DNA of 64,000 nt, taken from contig CALSVI010000008.1 of NCBI GenBank assembly GCA_943840615.1, positions 186,001 through 250,000 on the forward strand, written 5' to 3'. Source of the DNA: an uncultured Luminiphilus sp. Lineage in GTDB: Bacteria; Pseudomonadota; Gammaproteobacteria; Pseudomonadales; Halieaceae. Positions 20,940-29,164 of the stretch are shown in pieces (the stretch's first letter is position 1; the number at the start of each line of letters is the position of its first letter). Under the pieces are notes generated by a model. That model worked only from the letters and a program-made list of their open reading frames with translations. It made no database searches and was not told where the DNA came from. The translations under genes and the position numbers were made by a program.

Positions 20940-21010
20940 CAGGGGTCAAAATCGGGTGGCGGCATCGTACCTGAGTTGGCGGAGGGTTGCGATCCCGATT
21001 TTGGACCCTG
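20940..21010. repeat. long inverted repeat in the ppiB-glnS divergent gap
   Basis: Left arm 20940-20956 and right arm 20994-21010 are inverted copies matching at 15 of 17 positions, with a 37-base loop. The left arm ends nine bases before the ppiB start codon. In a ppiB transcript it would form a hairpin next to the ribosome site. It could equally be a protein-binding dyad. Seen directly; role unknown. Confidence 0.6.
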
Positions 21011-21025
21011 ATCGCGAAGGCGGCT

Positions 21026-21055
21026 CTGCCAAGGGCGTCGTGCAGTTGGTATAGT
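21026..21055 (+). promoter_or_regulatory. sigma70-like promoter candidate for glnS
   Basis: CTGCCA (-35, four of six consensus positions), an 18-base spacer and TATAGT (-10) lie 40 bases before the glnS ATG. This is the best promoter match in the divergent gap. Confidence 0.45.
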
Positions 21056-21095
21056 ACGCGCCTCTTTTTTCAGGGTTCACCTGTTAGGGTTAAGT

Positions 21096-22757
21096 ATGTC
21101 TGTGGAGCCGCGCAGTAATTTTTTGCGAACGCAAATACAGGCCGATTTAGAATCGGCCCGCGTCAGCGCGCTTGTGACGCGGTTCCCCCCTGAGCCAAAC
21201 GGTTACCTGCACTTAGGGCACGCCAAGTCGATCTCGGTAAATTTTGGACTGGCGGAGCAGTTTGGCGGCCATTGCCATCTTCGTTTCGATGACACCAATC
21301 CCGAGAAAGAGAGTCAGGAATTCATTGACTCGATTCAAGAGGATGTCCGTTGGCTGGGGTATCAGTGGCAGGGAGAGGTGCGCTATGCCTCTGCGTATTT
21401 TAATCAGCTCTATGAATGGGCTATGTATTTGATCGATCAGCGGCTCGCCTATGTGTGCGATCTCTCCGCTGAGGAGGCGCGAGATTATCGGGGCACCCTT
21501 ACCGAGCCTGGTCGAAACAGTCCTTTTCGAGAACGCAGTGTTGATGAGAGCCGCGATTTATTTGCGCGCATGCGTCAAGGCGAGTTCGCGGAGGGTGCGC
21601 GAGTGCTCCGGGCCAAAATCGATATGGGCGCTGCGAATATGAATTTGCGTGACCCTATCCTTTATCGTATTCGACACGCCTCGCATCACCAGACCGGGAC
21701 AGAGTGGCCAATTTATCCGACCTACGACTTTGCTCATGGGCAGGAAGATGCCATTGAAGGCATCACCCACTCAATTTGCACGCTGGAGTTTGAGGATCAC
21801 CGCCCCTTGTATGAGTGGTTTGTCGAGCATCTTCCAGTGCCCCACACTCCGCGGCAGATTGAGTTCGCGCGGCTCAATACCAGCTATACGATTACCAGTA
21901 AGCGCAAATTGAAGCAGCTCGTCGATGAAGAGGTGGTCATCGGCTGGGATGACCCGCGTCTGCCGACCATCGCAGGGCTGAGGCGGCGAGGCTATCCTGC
22001 TGCGGCTATTCGCCATTTCTGCGAGGAAGTAGGCACTTCGCGATCGGACAGCACGGCGGATGTGGCAATGCTCGAGAGTGCAGTCAGGGATCATCTGAAC
22101 CAGTCTGCGCCGCGGCGTATGTGTGTGATGAAACCTCTGCGTGTGACGCTCACAAATCTACCGGACACGCTGCTGCTTGATGTGCGCAATCACCCGGCTG
22201 ATCTCGACTTTGGGAGTCGGCAGCTGTCGATGGGGGCAGAGCTGTTCATCGATCAGGACGATTTCCGCGAAGAAGCCAACAAGCACTTCAAGCGTTTGGT
22301 GTTGGGGAAGCGCGTGCGGCTTCGAGGGGGGTTAGTGATCGAGGCCGATCGTTGCGACAAGGATGCAGAGGGGGAGGTCACGCAGGTTTTTGCGCGGTGC
22401 GTTACGTCAGTGCCGGGTGCGGATCCAGAAGACGGTCTCAAGCCCAAGGGTGTCATCCATTGGGTGTCTGCTGATGAAGCGGTTCCCGCCACCATTCGCC
22501 GCTACGACAGGTTATTTGGCGTGCCCGAGCCGGCGCGGGAGCAGGACCTGATGGCGGCAGTGAATCCCCACAGCCTAATCGTCATTGATACGGCAATGAT
22601 CGAGCCGGGGTTGGTGAACGCGACGCCCGAAGCAGGTGTTTCAGTTTGAGCGGGAGGGCTATTTTGTCGCGGATCGTTATGACCACCTCTGCTGATCGGC
22701 CTGTCTTTAATATGACAATTGGTTTAAGAGATGACTTGGTCGGCGTCCCATGGCTGA
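21096..22757 (+). CDS. glnS: glutaminyl-tRNA synthetase, frameshifts in the last 120 bases
   Basis: GlnRS charges tRNA-Gln. The class I HIGH motif is in [14 protein letters not shown] and the KMSKS equivalent is ITSKRKLK; the C-terminal anticodon-binding barrels follow. The uninterrupted frame stops at 22649 (517 residues). The conserved GlnRS tail continues in other frames: [16 protein letters not shown], then [16 protein letters not shown], then a short end. Extra bases near 22635-22640, 22681-22690 and 22735-22738 explain this; correction gives about 552 residues (E. coli 554), with the stop at 22755-22757 overlapping the cysS start. Confidence 0.93.
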
Positions 22758-24134
22758 TTTTCGCCTTTTTAATACGCTGTCGGGCTCGAAAGAGGTGTTT
22801 ACACCGTCGGATCCGCAGCGCATTACGATGTATGTGTGTGGCCCCACGGTTTATAACTACGCCCATATCGGTAATGCCCGTCCGGTGGTGGTATTCGATT
22901 GCCTTTTCCGATTGCTCAGAGCGCAGTACCCGACCGTGGTCTATGCGCGCAACATCACCGATATCGACGACAAAATTATTCAGGCAGCCTTGGAACGGAG
23001 CTGCGGTATCGAGACCGTGAGCGAAGAGTTTACGGCGAAAGTATCGTGAAGATATGGCGGCGCTGGGCGCCCTGACCCCGACGATTGAGCCGATGGCAAC
23101 CGAGCACATCGCGGAAATGATTGCGCTGACCGAGAGGCTGATTGCCGAGGGCCACGCTTATTCGGCTGATGGTCATGTGCTTTTTGCCGTGGAATCAATG
23201 CCAGGCTACGGGGCGCTAAGCGGCCGCAAGCTCGACGATATGCTGGCAGGGGCAAGAGTGGAGGTTGCCGATTACAAGCGTCACCCCGGTGATTTTGTGC
23301 TGTGGAAGCCGTCGACGGGCAGTGAGCCCGGCTGGGACAGTCCATGGGGTCGGGGGCGGCCAGGATGGCATCTCGAATGCTCTGCGATGATTCGCGCGCA
23401 TTTGGGGGAGGCGATCGATATTCACGGCGGAGGCCGCGATCTCATCTTTCCCCACCATGAGAACGAGCGAGCCCAGAGCTGCTGCGCCTATGGCGGAGAT
23501 TTTGTGCGCCACTGGGTGCACAACGCCTATGTCGATATGGACGGAGAGAAGATGTCCAAGTCGCTCGGCAACGTTCGTACCGTGAGGGAGCTGAAGGAGC
23601 GCTACCCTGGCGAAGTGCTGCGTTTTGCGCTGCTCTCTGCCCACTATCGCTCGCCGCTCAATTTTTCAGGTGAATTGCTTAGCGGAGCGCGAGGCACATT
23701 AGATGCGTTTTATGGCGCTTTGAGGCGCCATGTCGATGCGCCACTCGCCGATCTGCCGGTGGAACAAACGGCGGTATTTGCGGCATTGCTGGATGATCTG
23801 AATACGCCCTGAGGCGATCGCTGCACTGCATGCGGCCGCGACGACGCTCAATAAAGCAACGGATCCCAGTGAGGTAGCGAGAGCGAAAGCGGAGTTGGTT
23901 GTTGGAGGCGGCCTGCTTGGCCTTCTGCAAGCGGACCCAGAAGTTTGGTTTACCGCATCGATGGGAGTCGAGGATCCCTCAGCTGATCAGATTGATGCGC
24001 TGATTCAAGAGCGCCTCGAAGCGAGAGCAGGTCGTGACTTTGCGCGTGCTGATGAGATACGCGACACGCTGGAGGCGCAGGGAGTGCTGTTGGATGACGG
24101 GCCCGACGGTACCCAGTGGCGCCGCCGGGGCTAG
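22750..24134 (+). CDS. cysS: cysteinyl-tRNA synthetase, two frameshifts
   Basis: CysRS charges tRNA-Cys. The N-terminal piece has [19 protein letters not shown] (zinc cysteine and HIGH motif). The middle piece has GWHLECSAM, the zinc ligands in [11 protein letters not shown], and KMSKSLGN. The C-terminal piece ends in [14 protein letters not shown]. Extra bases near 23038-23044 (a spurious TGA) and 23809-23812 (spurious TGA after DDLNTP) separate them. Corrected length is 460 residues, against 461 in E. coli. The glnS-cysS-folD-tRNA order matches Pseudomonas. Confidence 0.93.
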
Positions 24135-24137
24135 GCT

Positions 24138-24982
24138 TTAGCTCAGCGCTCTTTCACCTGATTCTACCGTCTGCTGGATCAGGGTATTGATCGTCATGGG
24201 GCCAACGCCGCCCGGTACCGGCGTAATAGCGGTGGCTCGCTCGGCAAGCGGTCCTAGTTCAATGTCACCGACGCCGCCGGGGTGATATCCCGCGTCGACG
24301 ACCACGGCGCCGTCCTTAATCCAGTCGGCGCGAATGAATTCCGGTCGGCCAACCGCGCCAACGACCAGATCTGCCTGACGCACATGGCTTTCCAGATCGC
24401 GGGTGCGTGAGTGGCAGATGGTGACGGTGGCATTGGCTTCGAGCAGCATCATCGACATGGGCTTGCCCAGAATCGGACTCCGACCCACGACTACCGCGTG
24501 TAGGCCTTCGAGGCCGATTTCGTAATGTCGCAGAAGCCGCATGATGCCTTGGGGCGTGGCGCAGCCGTAGGCCCTCTCGCCCATCGCCATTCGGCCAAAG
24601 CCGAGGCAGGTGACACCGTCCACGTCTTTCTCCAGCGCAATCATGTCGAAACAGGCGCGCTCATCGATCTGTGAGGGCACGGGATGCTGTAGCAAAATAC
24701 CGTGCACATCTGGATTCTGATTGAGCTGCTCGATTTCGCGAAGTAGCTCATTGGTTTTGGTGGAGGCGGGTAGCTCAATGGCGAGCGACTCCATGCCTAC
24801 CCGACGACAGGCATTGCCCTTCATCTTCACGTAGGTGGCTGACGCCGGGTCATCTCCTACCAGCAGCGTGGCAAGTACGGGTGTTCTGCCTTCGATTGAG
24901 CTTTCAGAGTCGTTACGCGTTCGCTGAGCTCTGCCTCGGTCAGTTGGGCGACGTGTTTGCCATCCAGAATAAGCGCGGTCAT
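24138..24982 (-). CDS. folD: methylenetetrahydrofolate dehydrogenase / cyclohydrolase, one frameshift
   Basis: FolD interconverts methylene-, methenyl- and formyl-tetrahydrofolate. The C-terminal 230 residues are uninterrupted: [24 protein letters not shown] (NADP site) and [11 protein letters not shown]. The N terminus ([12 protein letters not shown] at 24982) lies in another frame, which meets the main frame near 24888-24898 if one missing base is restored. The TYVKMK segment with the catalytic lysine is then intact and the protein is 281 residues. Convergent with cysS, three bases apart. Confidence 0.92.
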
Positions 24983-25116
24983 AGTGTTTACCCCTCGTAA
25001 AACGGGCGCGATTCTTTCAGAGATGGATCAGCGAGGAAAGCACTTTCGTTCCGCATTGCCCAATATTCTCAATGCCGGTAAACTGCGCGCCGCGCGGGAG
25101 CCGATGCTTCCGTGTT

Positions 25117-25193
25117 CGGGGTGTAGCGCAGTCTGGTAGCGCGCCTGCTTTGGGAGCAGGATGTCGGGGGTTCGAATCCCTCCACCCCGACCA
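25117..25193 (+). tRNA. tRNA-Pro (anticodon TGG)
   Basis: A 77-base cloverleaf with encoded CCA. The acceptor CGGGGTG pairs with CACCCCG; the D stem GCGC pairs across the loop. The anticodon stem is CCTGC/GCAGG with loop TTTGGGA, giving TGG. The T arm is GGGGG-TTCGAAT-CCCTC. It lies between folD and tRNA-His, a gap that holds tRNA genes in Pseudomonas too. Confidence 0.97.
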
Positions 25194-25266
25194 TCTCTTC
25201 TCATCGATGCTGTGAGAGGAGGAGCCTTCGGGTTGGTGCGTTATCAGTCTTCACGCGCCTCTTGAT

Positions 25267-25343
25267 GGTGGCTGTAGCTCACCAGGTAGAGCACCGGATT
25301 GTGACTCCGGAGGTAGCGGGTTCAAGACCCGTCAGCCACCCCA
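25267..25343 (+). tRNA. tRNA-His (anticodon GTG)
   Basis: The encoded extra 5' G (G-1, at 25267) faces discriminator C, the histidine identity pair. The acceptor GTGGCTG pairs with CAGCCAC. The anticodon stem is CCGGA/TCCGG with loop TTGTGAC, giving GTG. The T arm is GCGGG-TTCAAGA-CCCGT and CCA is encoded. Position 15 reads C and position 48 reads A, instead of the usual G15-C48 pair; see findings. Confidence 0.95.
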
Positions 25344-25448
25344 TTATCTTGTTTTACAGCCTGACCGCGGCAAGCAACGCTGCGCAACCGTGTGCTGGTG
25401 CAACGCCGGCTATGTGCGCGTGGGTGTCAATGCGTATTAGCGGGGGGT

Positions 25449-25473
25449 AAAAAAAAGGGGCAGTCCATGCCCC
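25449..25473 (-). terminator. intrinsic terminator on the minus strand
   Basis: On the minus strand GGGGCA, loop TGGAC, TGCCCC is followed at once by eight T residues, a textbook Rho-independent terminator. On the plus strand no T-tract follows, so it does not end the tRNA transcript. No minus-strand protein gene ends here, so it points to a short non-coding transcript starting to the right. Confidence 0.8.
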
Positions 25474-25556
25474 GGTATGGTGTGCTTCAGGCCTGGGTCT
25501 TGAGGCCATCCGTGGCCACCCGAAACTCACCCGTCGTCCTGACTTGCGCCTATACT
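25449..25556 (-). ncRNA. candidate small RNA with three GGA-loop hairpins (Csr/Rsm-like)
   Basis: Seen in sequence: a -10-like CATAAT at 25567-25562 (minus), then about 105 bases ending in the strong terminator. Three hairpins each show GGA in the loop: 25543-25533 (GTC, AGGAC, GAC), 25517-25504 (GGCCA, CGGA, TGGCC) and the terminator itself (GGGGCA, TGGAC, TGCCCC). The second and third match or nearly match CANGGANG, the RsmA/CsrA recognition motif. The first begins like Pseudomonas RsmY (GTCAGGAC). RNAs of this kind titrate CsrA/RsmA. No protein-coding frame explains the region. The class is inference, and no clear GacA upstream site was found. Confidence 0.55.
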
Positions 25557-25561
25557 GTTGC

Positions 25562-25770
25562 ATTATGAGACAAATAGCAAGCGATTTGCGAATTAATGCG
25601 CCGCAGCGGCCGTGGCGCCTAATAAAACAATTAAATCAAAGTATTAGAGAATAAAAATCAGTTTCTGTTAGCTGCCTAGCGGCGTGTAACGAGGCATAAA
25701 GTGGATGTTAACGCAAAATGCAACGAATGCGGCGCCTTCTGGCAGCCTGCGATAGGGGCTGCGTCAGTCT
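25562..25770. other. AT-richer intergenic region
   Basis: No convincing reading frame. The part at 25610-25680 is clearly richer in A and T than the surroundings, as expected for a promoter-proximal region of the candidate small RNA. No GacA-type TGTAAG-N6-CTTACA palindrome was seen. Confidence 0.5.
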
Positions 25771-26568
25771 CTAGGCTAGATAGCGGCCGATAAACTCGGT
25801 GAAGAACATGGGGTCCACCCACTTGAATGATGCCGCCTCAAACGTGTCGATTGTCGGGGTATCCGGAAAGGAGTAGTAGCGAGAGGGACCATCAGAGTGG
25901 ACGAGCGGCAGTGACCCGCCTTTCGTCATTGTCTCGATCGCACGCAGAAGAGCCTCACAGCCTGAGGGATATAGCCCGAGGGTGTTGGCCAGATAGCACT
26001 GTGACGGATGACGTGTGGTTGCCTGAACGCTAATGGTTCGGCCTGTATCGATCCCGGCATCGTCGATCCAGTGCAGCGTCGAGCAGAGTTCCTCGTCATT
26101 GGCCAACATGGCGCGAAAGGTAGCCATGACACCCCGATAGGCGGGTAGCCTACCCGAGTGAAGATTCAACACGCCCTTGAGTGGAAGAGAAATGGCCGGC
26201 ACATCAAGAATGCAGCCATACCGAATCGACACAGCGAGATCGGGCTCACTCGCGGCCAGTGTGGCAAGCCCCCGAGTCTCATTGGGTTCATTTAGGCTCG
26301 TCACGGGGGAGGACAGGTAATCGCTGAGCCCCTTAAAAGTGAGCAGTTCGCCCTTCGATCCTTGTGCGTCGATCAAGGGAAAAAGAAGCTCGTTGGGCAG
26401 CGTATGCTCATAAAAATTCAGCTCAGCGAGCGTGGGCTCGACGGGCTTACGTCCCACCGCGTCAGAACAGAAAACCTGCAGCTCGTGATTTTCGGAAAGG
26501 GCCGGTACAAGAAGATTCAGCGCGAAATTACTGGCGAGGTCGCGGTTGGTGAGGAAGGTGATGCGCAA
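25771..26568 (-). CDS. orphan formyltransferase-family protein
   Basis: The 265-residue protein belongs to the formyl transferase fold (Fmt, PurN, ArnA N-domain). The catalytic Asn and His appear in LNLHSGRLPAYRG and the catalytic Asp in WIDDAGIDTG. The protein is too short for Fmt and lacks its C-terminal tRNA-binding domain. The first available start is TTG at 26568; the frame is open upstream to a TAG near 26632 without ATG or GTG, so the N terminus is uncertain. It stands alone, divergent from xth. The formyl acceptor (sugar nucleotide, amino group or other) cannot be told from sequence. Confidence 0.7.
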   Translation of the reverse strand: MRITFLTNRDLASNFALNLLVPALSENHELQVFCSDAVGRKPVEPTLAELNFYEHTLPNELLFPLIDAQGSKGELLTFKGLSDYLSSPVTSLNEPNETRGLATLAASEPDLAVSIRYGCILDVPAISLPLKGVLNLHSGRLPAYRGVMATFRAMLANDEELCSTLHWIDDAGIDTGRTISVQATTRHPSQCYLANTLGLYPSGCEALLRAIETMTKGGSLPLVHSDGPSRYYSFPDTPTIDTFEAASFKWVDPMFFTEFIGRYLA

Positions 26569-26629
26569 GGCGCCCCCGAGGTCTTGGTTCTCCAGAAAGT
26601 ATAGGATCCGGCTCCGAAAGTATCCAGCT

Positions 26630-26657
26630 GTCTATGATGCTCGGGGGCCTCATAGAC
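26630..26657. promoter_or_regulatory. perfect dyad upstream of the orphan formyltransferase
   Basis: GTCTATGA at 26630-26637 and TCATAGAC at 26650-26657 are perfect inverted copies around a 12-base centre, in the divergent gap with xth. A -10-like TATACT (minus strand) lies at 26598-26603, so the dyad would sit just upstream of the promoter, a typical regulator site. The octamer ATACTTTC occurs twice in the same direction between them, about two helical turns apart. Confidence 0.5.
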
Positions 26658-26776
26658 CAGCCCTTTGTTCGTCTCTCCAACGGGGCGATCGGGTCTGGTA
26701 TCAGTTGTCTTGGTCTGAAATGTTTGATTGACTGCGGCATCGACCGCCGTTTTCCCCAAGGATGCTCAGACCGGCC

Positions 26777-27559
26777 ATGTATCGAGTGATCACCTGTAAT
26801 ACCAATGGTATTCGCGCCGCGGCGCGAAAGGGCTTCTTCGCCTGGCTGGCAAAGCAGGATGCTGATGTCGTGTGCATACAGGAAATCAAGGCGAAAGAGG
26901 AGCAGCTCACCGACAGCGTGTTTTATCCGGAGGGTTACCACTGTTACTACAACGAAGCGGTCCGGCCCGGTTACTCGGGGACGGCTATTTTCTGCAAGCA
27001 AAAGCCCCAGAAGGTGATCACACGTCTTGACTGGGAAATTGTCGACACTGAGGGCCGATATATTCAGGTGGATTTTCCAGGCCTCAGTGTGGTTTCGCTC
27101 TACGTGCCGTCGGGCTCGTCCTCTGAAGCCGCCCAGGCACGCAAAGACGGTTTCATGGAGCCTTTTTATGAGCATCTCGCCGCGCTGAAACGCAAGCGCA
27201 GACAGTTTATCGTGTGCGCAGACTGGAACACCTGTCATCAAAACATTGATTTGAAAAATTGGCGCCCCAACCGAAAGAATTCGGGCTTTATGCCTCACGA
27301 GAGGGAGTGGCTGGACAGGATTTACGACAAGCTGGGGTGGGTCGATATTTTCAGGGAAATCACGGATCAGCCAGAGTTGTATACCTGGTGGTCTAATCGA
27401 GGACAGGCGTGGGCAAATAATGTCGGATGGCGCCTAGATTACATGCTCGTCACGCCGGGCTTGTCGGGCTCGGGCCTTCGGCAGTCGATTTATCGGGAAG
27501 AGCGTTTTTCAGATCATGCGCCCCTCATCATCGACTTTGATATGCCACAGCCATGCTGA
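26777..27559 (+). CDS. xth: exodeoxyribonuclease III
   Basis: Exonuclease III is an AP endonuclease and 3' exonuclease in base excision repair. Family motifs are CNTNGIRAAARKGF, the metal glutamate in QEIKAKEEQ, ADWNTCHQNIDL, NVGWRLDYML and the C-terminal catalytic SDHAPLIIDF. The start at 26777 is chosen because MYRVITCNTNGIR matches the usual N terminus; an in-frame ATG at 26762 would add five residues. About 260 residues. It could be named exoA/xthA. Confidence 0.94.
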   Translation: MYRVITCNTNGIRAAARKGFFAWLAKQDADVVCIQEIKAKEEQLTDSVFYPEGYHCYYNEAVRPGYSGTAIFCKQKPQKVITRLDWEIVDTEGRYIQVDFPGLSVVSLYVPSGSSSEAAQARKDGFMEPFYEHLAALKRKRRQFIVCADWNTCHQNIDLKNWRPNRKNSGFMPHEREWLDRIYDKLGWVDIFREITDQPELYTWWSNRGQAWANNVGWRLDYMLVTPGLSGSGLRQSIYREERFSDHAPLIIDFDMPQPC

Positions 27560-27681
27560 CGTCGGCATGGCGCCTTTAGCGACGCTCACTAACAGCAGCC
27601 CGATCGCGTTGCGCTCGCCTAAGTATTGTTGAAACCGGGCGCAGGGCTTAGAGTGGCGCCTTGCAAACAGGAGAGCAAAGC

Positions 27682-28023
27682 ATGTTGATTCCTCAGGCCT
27701 ACGCGCAGACTGCAGGACAGCAGCCACAGGGAGGCGGGCTGTTTTTGCCGCTCATGATGGTTGGCATTTTGTTGTTTATGTACTTCACAACGATTCGTCC
27801 GCAACGCAAACGTCAAAAGGAGCACGCAGCGATGGTGACGGCGCTCAAGAAGGGCGACGAAGTGGCGCTTTCTTCGGGCATGCTGGGCAAAATCAGTGGA
27901 CTCGATGACAACTACTTATTGTTGTCAGTGGGCAATAATGTGGAGCTAAAGTTCCAGAAAGTCCATGTGACCTCCGTACTACCCAAGGGCACCTTGAAGT
28001 CAGTTGGTGTCGAGTCAGCTTGA
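27682..28023 (+). CDS. yajC: YajC-type Sec translocon accessory subunit
   Basis: The 113-residue protein has one membrane segment (GGGLFLPLMMVGILLFMYFTTIRPQRKRQKEH) seen here as LFLPLMMVGILLFMYF, followed by the RPQRKRQKEH motif and a small beta domain with VALSSGMLGKI. The ATG at 27682 has GGAG upstream; the longer in-frame start at 27661 lacks support. YajC normally sits in tgt-yajC-secDF, but here it stands alone. Its end overlaps the next gene by 20 bases. Confidence 0.92.
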   Translation: MLIPQAYAQTAGQQPQGGGLFLPLMMVGILLFMYFTTIRPQRKRQKEHAAMVTALKKGDEVALSSGMLGKISGLDDNYLLLSVGNNVELKFQKVHVTSVLPKGTLKSVGVESA

Positions 28024-29035
28024 CTATCCACCGCGCCTGAATCTGGCGCGGATCCCGACGCCGCTTCAGCTGTTGCCTCGCGCCTCAGAAAGGTGGGGTG
28101 CGGGTAAGCGGCTGTGGATGAAGCGGGACGATCTGACGGGTTCTGCACTCACCGGTAACAAAATCCGTAAGCTTGAGTTTATCGCTGCGCATGCGCTAGA
28201 ACAGGGCCTGTCAACGCTGGTCACTTGCGGAGGAGTGCACAGTAATCACTGCCGTGCGACGGCCTTGGTGGCAGCTCAGCTAGGGCTCGATTGTCACCTG
28301 GTGCTGCGCGCTGACGACGAGCCGGAACAGCACACTGGCAACTTTCTGCTTGATCAGCTGGCGGGTGCCAGCTATGAGATCTGGCCGGCCGGTGAGTGGG
28401 CAGGAAATCTGAAGAAAATCTACGCGCGTCTGGAGTCAGAATTCAAAGCGGCCGGTCGGCCCGCACTGATGATTCCCACAGGCGGTAGCGACAGTTTGGG
28501 CGTCTGGGGTTATATCGCCGCAGCCGAAGAGCTCCGAGTGGATCTCGATGAACACAGGATTGAGCGTGCAGCACTCGCGTTGGCAACCGGCTCCGCTGGC
28601 ACCCAGACGGGGCTATCGGCCGGCGTGGCGATCTTTGATTTGCCGTTGCAGGTCATTGGATATGCCGTTTGTGACGATGCCGAATGGTTCAACCGGCGAG
28701 TCGCTTCCGACTGGCAGGCTTCGCTCGCTCGCTGGCCGCAGCTTCCGCGGGTGGAACTGGTTTCGCACACGAGGGACCATTCGGTGGGCCCCGGATACGG
28801 GCGCGCTGATGCATCAGTCTACGAGCTGATCGCTGAGCTGACCCGACTTGAAGGCATCCCGCTAGACCCTGTCTATACCGGCAAGGCCTTTCAAGGGGTC
28901 GTGACAGACATTCAGAATAACTTCTATGAGGGTGTGGAAGACATTATTTTTGTTCACACCGGTGGCGTATTCGGCCTCTTCGCTCATGAGCCGCAACTAT
29001 TGGCGGCGGCCGGTCGAGCCTCTGGAGCCCCCTGA
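28004..29035 (+). CDS. D-cysteine desulfhydrase / ACC deaminase family PLP enzyme
   Basis: The 343-residue fold-type II PLP enzyme has the PLP lysine in TGNKIRKLEF and the loop TCGGVHSNHCRATA. It also has IPTGGSDSLGVWGYI and a C-terminal FVHTGGVFGLFA. This pattern is shared by D-cysteine desulfhydrase (DcyD), which releases sulfide and pyruvate from D-cysteine, and ACC deaminase. The family alone does not fix the substrate. The GTG start lies inside the end of yajC. AGCS and nucleotidase genes follow. Confidence 0.85.
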   Translation: MVSSQLDYPPRLNLARIPTPLQLLPRASERWGAGKRLWMKRDDLTGSALTGNKIRKLEFIAAHALEQGLSTLVTCGGVHSNHCRATALVAAQLGLDCHLVLRADDEPEQHTGNFLLDQLAGASYEIWPAGEWAGNLKKIYARLESEFKAAGRPALMIPTGGSDSLGVWGYIAAAEELRVDLDEHRIERAALALATGSAGTQTGLSAGVAIFDLPLQVIGYAVCDDAEWFNRRVASDWQASLARWPQLPRVELVSHTRDHSVGPGYGRADASVYELIAELTRLEGIPLDPVYTGKAFQGVVTDIQNNFYEGVEDIIFVHTGGVFGLFAHEPQLLAAAGRASGAP

Positions 29036-29164
29036 AGGAGCACTGTCTCGAGCGAAATAGCGTATTGTGGCGCCCAAACTCTCCTGCAGAGAGCGGGCAT
29101 TGGTCATCGCGCGGACTGCGCTGATAAGCTCAGACGTCTCTGCGCCGCAAAGGGTAATAGCTGA

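Noticed and set aside
22649-22757. Selenocysteine or recoded TGA at the end of glnS
   Set aside because: The TGA codons lie out of the conserved frame; the conserved GlnRS tail is restored by removing single bases, and no SECIS-like hairpin is needed.
25262-25450. Small open frame over the tRNA-His gene
   Set aside because: Its first half is the translated tRNA sequence; there is no ribosome site or family match.
25440-25480. Hairpin as a plus-strand terminator for the tRNA genes
   Set aside because: On the plus strand the hairpin is preceded by As and not followed by Ts; only the minus strand reads as a terminator.
26528-27298. Long minus-strand open frame opposite xth
   Set aside because: It lies entirely antisense to a clear exonuclease III gene and shows no recognisable domain.
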